Shown piece after piece: positions 8,187 through 13,432 of a DNA stretch of 13,432 bases; position 1 is the stretch's first letter; the number at the start of each line of letters is the position of its first letter. The notes beneath the pieces are model-generated. The model had not been told where the DNA came from, ran no database searches, and was given only the letters and a program-made list of their open reading frames with translations. The stretch covers positions 107,040 through 120,471 of the forward strand of contig LSSL01000230.1 in NCBI GenBank assembly GCA_001953115.1, given 5' to 3'. This DNA comes from Smittium mucronatum (taxonomy: Eukaryota > Kickxellomycota > Harpellomycetes > Harpellales > Legeriomycetaceae). The position numbers were made by a program, and so were the translations under genes.

Positions 8187-8585
8187 TTTTTTCACGCAAT
8201 TTTACAAAAAAACTTCTAAATTACATTAATTATTGAAAATAACAACCCAAAATATTATTTCGGCGTTATATGTTCACATTGTGATGTTCTTTTTTATTTT
8301 TTACGAATAATCCATTTGACGTTACTAAAAAAGTTATAAATATTTTTGGAAAATTAAAAAAAGGTGATTTTTTTTCCCATCTAGCCCCATTATTCCACTC
8401 AATTAGATCCATACCATATGTGAATTGATTAAGGTAAATAAATAATGTGTTTTATTATGAAATTTATTTTAAAAAAAATTTTTAAAAAATCAATTTGAAC
8501 CATAGCAAAAAAAGTGATACTTTTTTAATTGAAATTTATTAATAAAAATAATACAAAAAATCTCTAAGGTAAAATTATTAACTAA

Positions 8586-8637
8586 TCCCACCTCGGTCCA
8601 CTAAGGCATCTACATCGTTTTAGCTTTGGTTCCAGGA
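8586..8637. other. Sharp G+C-rich island of about 50 bp
   Basis: About half the bases are G or C here, against roughly one in six around it, and the borders are abrupt. Short stop-free runs exist in more than one frame on both strands but none is long enough to call coding. The 9-mer GACCGAGGT, on the minus strand at 8590-8598, recurs on the plus strand at 12557-12565 inside the other G+C-richer block. I checked for tRNA A- and B-box motifs and saw none. It may be a fragment of an old exon or transposon that has resisted drift to A+T, or a conserved non-coding element. Confidence 0.35.
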
Positions 8638-9411
8638 AAATTAATATTTAAAATTTATACACTCTTGAAGTTATGGAATTATTTTAAAAATAAAAATCGA
8701 TAATAATTTATGTAATTATATTTAAAATAATAAATTTCAACTACGAAGCTTCTCTTAATTTTTTATTAAAAAAACTTAATATAAAACTTAACATTCTGAA
8801 ATTTTTACATGATACAAAATACAAAAAAAAATTCTTTTTTTGAATTAGAAAATTGAAAAAATAGACTCAAACAGCTATAATTTTTAATTTAATACATGGA
8901 GTTATATTCCTAAAAAATCTAGTACAAATAATTATAAAAAAACAAAAAAAATAAGGATTTATTATTTTCTTATCAAAATAAAAAAGTGATGTGTGCCAAA
9001 TTATTATATTATAAAAATGGGGAAATACACAAATTTATTTTGATTAAACTACCTTATTTAAAATAAATTTATTGTTCTCAGCTTTAATCCATATATAAAT
9101 TAAAATGGCTACCTAATACTCATATTTTATTTGAATAAAAATTTAAATTTTAAATTATTTTTTTTATCGGTTTTATCTGATATCATTATTTGATTCAATA
9201 TAGACAATTTAATACAATAAAAATTAGTTGATAAACCACTATATTTATCAACATCCTATAAATATATATAATTATAATCCATTGTGTGAGAAAAAGGTTT
9301 TATATCTATAAAATTATCATATTAAACATTTTTTAAATTTCATTTACACTCAATTTTCTCAAATAAATTTTTTATAAAGATAAAATAATATTTAATTTTT
9401 TTTATTCACAT

Positions 9412-9484
9412 TTGATTCAATTTACACATTTATAAATAGCCCTCTTTTTAAAAATAAAATATTTTTAACTTGATTCAAATTACA
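9412..9484 (+). repeat. Imperfect direct repeat TTGATTCAATTTACA
   Basis: TTGATTCAATTTACA at 9412-9426 recurs at 9470-9484 with one mismatch (A for T). A weaker relative, TTGATTCAATATAGACA, begins near 9190. It may be local duplication or chance. Confidence 0.3.
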
Positions 9485-10114
9485 AGGAAAAAAAGATCAG
9501 AGAAAAATAAGAATTTTTAATTTTCCATAGGTAGTTTGATATCAATTTAACCGATATTTTTTATTTTTTTGATAATATAATAATCATTATTTATTACTGA
9601 AAAGTGGTTGAAAATGAATGTAACAAAAAAATTGATGTTTATATTTATAGATCAGCATGATTAAATCTAAATAAAAATAAAAATAAATCTTCTATCAATT
9701 AGGATGTTAAAAAGTAAAAAACCATCAACTTGAATATTTTAATAAATTTATTTCGTTCAATCAAAAAATTTAGAAAATTTTCTCGAATAATCGGATTTAT
9801 TTCGATAAAAATAAATAATTAGATTGACTTTGTATTTTATCAGTAAATTTTTATTATCGGAAATTATCCGAATTTACCAAAATAATTAAGCCTATATTGT
9901 AACCAGAAATTTTTGTTAAATAAGCATGAATATCGAGAAATTTCATTTGGTTTAAAAAAAAATTCAAATTTCGACTAAAATTATTTTATTTTACAGAAAT
10001 TGTGTTTATAGAAATAATTTTAGGTATTTACAGACTTTTTAATTGATCAAAATAGCTAAAATTTTGGTAACAAAAAAATTAATCATATTTTATAGTGATA
10101 TTTTTTTTAGTATT

Positions 10115-10128
10115 TCATAATATTATGA
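10115..10128. repeat. Perfect 14-bp palindrome
   Basis: TCATAATATTATGA is its own reverse complement. It is symmetrical without a spacer and includes one G-C pair per half. No adjacent gene suggests an operator role. Confidence 0.5.
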
Positions 10129-10266
10129 TTTTTCTTAAGAATATTTATTGATTTTGGTGTAAAAAATAAGGGGAATATAGATTGAAAAATAAAACCTAAA
10201 TGATACAAATACACCAAAAAATAGAATGGAAAAATTATATTTATTGTATCTTTCGATTATAAGCTG

Positions 10267-10282
10267 AATTATTCGAATAATT
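10267..10282. repeat. Perfect 16-bp palindrome
   Basis: AATTATTCGAATAATT is its own reverse complement, centred on TTCGAA. Symmetry could mark a dimeric protein-binding site, but A+T-rich DNA produces such palindromes readily and there is no gene nearby to regulate. Confidence 0.5.
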
Positions 10283-11672
10283 ATAGATCGAATAAAAATA
10301 ATAAAAAGCTATGTTTAATCCAATCAAATCTTTAAATAACAAAACTTATGTTGTTGAAATTAAGATGTGATATTTAAATGATACAGAAAATCAAATTATG
10401 TGAATGTTAAAGATCAATAATATATAGTTGAAATAGAAACTTTTTTTTTATTAAAAAAATAACAATCACAAACAATTTTATAAACTAAAGCTTTACGAAA
10501 TTTTGACCTCTATAATTATAGATATTTTCTTTATTTTAAAAATAAGAATTAATTTAATTTTATGTTAAAATATATTGTATTAAGACCCTATCCTGGATAT
10601 TACAAAGTATATTTCATATGATAAAGTATCATAAAATAATGGAAATATTTTATATTCACTTTTTTTTTCAACCAATAAAATCATTAAACATAAATATGTC
10701 ATATTTTTATAATTGTGGAGGAGGATCATGATAAAAAAAACAAAAATTAACAAATATTTAATATTTATGGAGTTGAAAATCTTAAATATAATACACATTT
10801 ATATATAATTATAATTATAACTATCCTTAAAAAAATCCAACAATAATAATTTTTATATAAATTCGGGTAAATTTTTCAAGTAAAATTTTATATACACGCC
10901 ATTTGAGGAAAAATATTAATTTAATTTAACAATTTTGGGTCGATTAATATCTGTTAAATAATAAATAATTGAATTTTTTAATTTTATAGAATGTTATTTA
11001 GTAAATTTTAATGAAATTTGTATTATCAAATATGATATAAGGGGTTTTTTGATTGATTATCTAATTATTCGCCATTAATTTATTTTAAAACGTTACTTAT
11101 TTTAAGCGAAAAGGTAATTTTCAAAAAAATTCATAAAAAATCTCAAGCCTTTTGAATCCAATAAAATCAAATTAAAAAAAATGATGAATAAAACAAAAAA
11201 AAATTAGTAGAGATCTCCGATATGTTTTTGGAAAATAATAAATAAAAAAATAATTAGTTCTGAGTTCATAAGGACAAAAATAAAGATAAATTTTTCATAA
11301 AGTTTGATTTAATATGAACACAATTAAAATTGTAAATTCTGATATAGATAATAAAAACAATTTGTAAATTACCACAATGAATTATGTTTAACAAATTGAA
11401 TATCCGAATTGATTAATTGATTAAAATCGTGAAGCTTTTTTATTAGAAATATATCAAAATTGAGGGTTAAAATCAATTAAATACATTATTTTAAACAAAT
11501 GATGGTTATAATTTAAAAATTAATGGATAAATCGTTAAATTGGCTTATAAATATTAGAAATAATTCAGAATAGTCTATGGAATTTGCATTAAAACTCCTT
11601 ATTTTTCATTAATCAAATTTGTTATATTTATATAATAGTATGTTTTTGATGAATATAGCTAAATCAGGAAAT

Positions 11673-11687
11673 ATTATTATTATTATT
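11673..11687 (+). repeat. (ATT)5 microsatellite
   Basis: Five perfect ATT units. It is a simple repeat without a coding context. Confidence 0.8.
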
Positions 11688-12461
11688 CTATTTTACCAAT
11701 TAAAATTAGTAATATACACATAAAAAAGTAAAATTTATACTAGATAACTCTCTATAATTGTGTATTAACTAAATTGTGCTTTTTTTTTGAGTATATTATA
11801 TTTATATAAATCAAAAAAAAATAATAACGCATTAATTAAATCAATTTTTTTTAGTTTGGATAAATGGAATATCATCTTTGAGTGTAATAACTTTGCTATT
11901 AATTTTTTACATTATTACTTATTTTATTACATCAAAAAAAAGTATAGTTTTTGGCTAGTTCATAATTGAAATTGTGAATAGAAGCTTTTTATTAAAAAAT
12001 GAGGAATATTAAACGGGTCACTCTACTCTTCTATCTTTATCTGCTTTTTTGTGATTTATATTTACATTATCCAAAGTTGAAAACTGTAAAAATAATATTG
12101 GTATACCATTTTATTACTTAATAAATCTGTTTTTTATCAATAGTGGGGTATTTCAAAAAATATTGACTTTCTAATGTTAGGTTTTTTTTAATTTTATAAT
12201 TTTTTTTATAAAATGGATTCATTTATACTAGAAGCAATAGTGTTTGCACAATAGGCTATATATATATAATTAAGTTTTGGGTATTTTTGTAATTCAAATA
12301 GATTAAAATTACCTTTTTGAAAAAAAAAAAATTAAGAGAATTTTTTTATTTTCTTTATTTTTGTACACCGAATTTTATTATAAGATAACACCATTAAAAA
12401 CTATACTAAAAAATTATAAAAAAAATAATAAAACTTATAGAAAAAAACTTATCCTAACTAA

Positions 12462-12752
12462 AATAAGCTCCTCTGTAGGACTACTAACTGCTTGCATGCG
12501 GAAAAGGGGCTCAATATAACGGCTAGCCCCCCTGACATTGATTCAATTAGGTTTATGACCGAGGTTACATGCAGCCAAAAATTAAGATATTTTTCAGATA
12601 AAAATATTCCATTGAAGCCATTGAGCTCCTAGTCAGAGCCTACTTTTAACAGGATTAATAAAATTAGACTTCTACTCAAACATGTGTTTGATTGACGCGA
12701 ATTTTTTACAAATGGCTGTTACCGAGAAATTAATTTATTGGAAACATTTCAT
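12462..12752 (+). pseudogene. Candidate eroded exon or pseudogene, family unknown
   Basis: One plus frame opens after TAA 12459-12461 and runs 56 codons to TAG 12630-12632. It then continues 20 codons to TGA 12693-12695 and 19 more to TAA 12753-12755. The first part is complex rather than low-complexity, for example SPPDIDSIRFMTEVTCSQKL near codons 24-43. It has no start ATG at its beginning: the first in-frame ATG is at 12555. Base composition is clearly richer in G+C than the A+T-rich DNA on both sides. Possible splice signals inside are ATTTTTCAG ending at 12597 (acceptor) and AG|GTTTAT at 12549-12556 (weak donor). I recognise no domain. A degenerate transposon or gene fragment fits best. 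A genuine exon ending near 12629 or a chance open frame are the alternatives. Confidence 0.25.
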
Positions 12753-12779
12753 TAACTTAATATCATTGGTAAGGTTTAT

Positions 12780-13432
12780 CGTAGCTCTAATATCATAAAT
12801 TAAATACATAATATTTATATAATTCAAATAAGGGAATAATATAACTTATACATTATTTATTTTTTATATAAATAGTGAAAATGATTCTTTTAATAAATCT
12901 AGTAAATATTATAATACGAAAATGGGGAGGTAATGAGTGAAAAAAAAAAATTAGGGTCTTTTTAAAATAATATTTGGTATATTAATATAGCGCGAACATA
13001 TTGAATTCATAAAACATTAATAACAGAATATTTTAAGATTAAATTTTCAATTTAGCTCCACTTCACACATTAAGAAGGTTTTAAAATCGTACAGGTATAA
13101 AAAATTGGATATGAGAGAAAATGTTTTTATTTTAAGTTATAAAAATGGAAAATTGAATTATTAATAGAGAAATAGCCTTTTTTTGCAAAATTAGTTATTT
13201 AAAAGTATTGCATATTCTTTATTTTACTTTTTCGCAAAGTAATCTTGAATGAACTTCAATTTATCCAAAATAGTAGTAATAGATAATATGAGTATAAGAA
13301 AAAAATCCTTGTTTAATTTTACATATAATTTAATAATTTAATAATTTAATAAATCTCTCATATCTTTTTTTATCTTCTTTGTATTTATATAAACTTTTAT
13401 ATAAATTCCATACAATATAACTTCAGAAAAAA
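12780..13432. other. A+T-rich non-coding end of window
   Basis: No frame of interest, RNA gene or structured repeat seen except the octamer array listed separately. If a gene lies beyond the right edge, nothing here identifies it. Confidence 0.55.
13326..13349 (+). repeat. Tandem octamer TAATTTAA x3
   Basis: Three perfect TAATTTAA units followed by a partial TAA. It is a short A+T minisatellite. Confidence 0.8.

Larger units (their letters stand above)
7331..8580. other. A+T-rich non-coding stretch
   Basis: No open frame of complex composition on either strand. It holds the T9-C-A10-C8 homopolymer block and the AAAAT array. TTTAGATATAAAT-like words at about 7904 resemble ones near 6000 and 6827, too short and A+T-rich to call a repeat family. 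Confidence 0.6.
8638..12450. other. Extremely A+T-rich gene-free stretch
   Basis: The poorest part of the window in G and C. The frames at 10580-10798 (minus) and 11787-11969 (plus) encode Ile/Phe/Tyr/Lys/Asn-rich strings and look like by-products of composition. I saw two perfect palindromes and an ATT array, both listed separately, and no RNA gene. Regions like this can be intergenic DNA, large introns, or matrix-attachment or replication-associated DNA, and the sequence does not decide between them. Confidence 0.6.

Noticed and set aside
10580..10798. 72-codon minus-strand ORF
   Set aside because: Ile/Leu/Phe/Tyr-dominated composition matching background. No motif or expression signal visible.
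11787..11969. 60-codon plus-strand ORF
   Set aside because: Lys/Asn/Ile/Tyr/Phe-rich with poly(A)-encoded lysine runs. Consistent with chance.
12482..12488. TACTAAC, a perfect yeast-type branch-point sequence
   Set aside because: No acceptor AG with a pyrimidine tract follows at a suitable distance and no donor is evident upstream. A 7-mer match is not enough.
1..13432. tRNA, rRNA, CRISPR array, mitochondrial or bacterial genes
   Set aside because: I scanned both strands for tRNA box motifs, regularly spaced repeats, ribosome-binding-site-led ORFs and conserved proteins and found none. TATA-like and AATAAA words are too common at this composition to call.

Overview
This window looks like nuclear, non-coding DNA from a very A+T-rich eukaryote. 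By eye it is about four-fifths A+T over most of its length. Homopolymer runs are frequent and there are several short microsatellites. No long open reading frame occurs on either strand: the longest ATG-started frame is 79 codons, and it is a low-complexity artefact. I found no rRNA, tRNA, mitochondrial gene, CRISPR array or bacterial-style operon. A poly(A)-tailed retro-insertion with a target-site duplication and a plausible very short spliceosomal intron fit an invertebrate or protist nuclear genome. The species cannot be named from this sequence.

Layout. (1) Positions 1-760 are clearly richer in G+C than the rest. They hold a good 55-nt intron candidate (176-230), a chain of medium-length plus-strand open frames that shift from one frame to another (74-211, 202-357, 421-504, 485-649), and a small retrotransposed 3' end (381-420) flanked by an exact 14-bp duplication. 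(2) Positions 761-3160 are A+T-rich with no gene seen. (3) Positions 3161-3560 are slightly richer in G+C and hold only short direct and palindromic repeats. (4) Positions 3561-6410 are again A+T-rich and featureless. (5) Positions 6411-7330 are a structured patch: an imperfect 61-nt hairpin, a second inverted repeat, a (TA)9 microsatellite, a 61-codon ORF with unusually complex composition, and a foldback just after it. (6) Positions 7331-12450 are extremely A+T-rich, broken by one sharp G+C-rich island near 8586-8637, microsatellites and two perfect palindromes. (7) Positions 12462-12752 are a second G+C-richer block with one plus frame open for 56 codons that continues past two stops, a candidate eroded exon or pseudogene. 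(8) Positions 12780-13432 return to A+T-rich sequence with a short tandem repeat.

How it fits together. No pathway, operon or novel system can be supported here. The simplest reading is intergenic or intronic DNA in which a few islands of older, possibly once-coding or transposon-derived sequence survive in drifting A+T-rich sequence. The best-supported event is the retro-insertion at 381-420. The intron candidate and the two G+C-richer blocks (1-760 and 12462-12752) are the places where a homology search or RNA data would say most.
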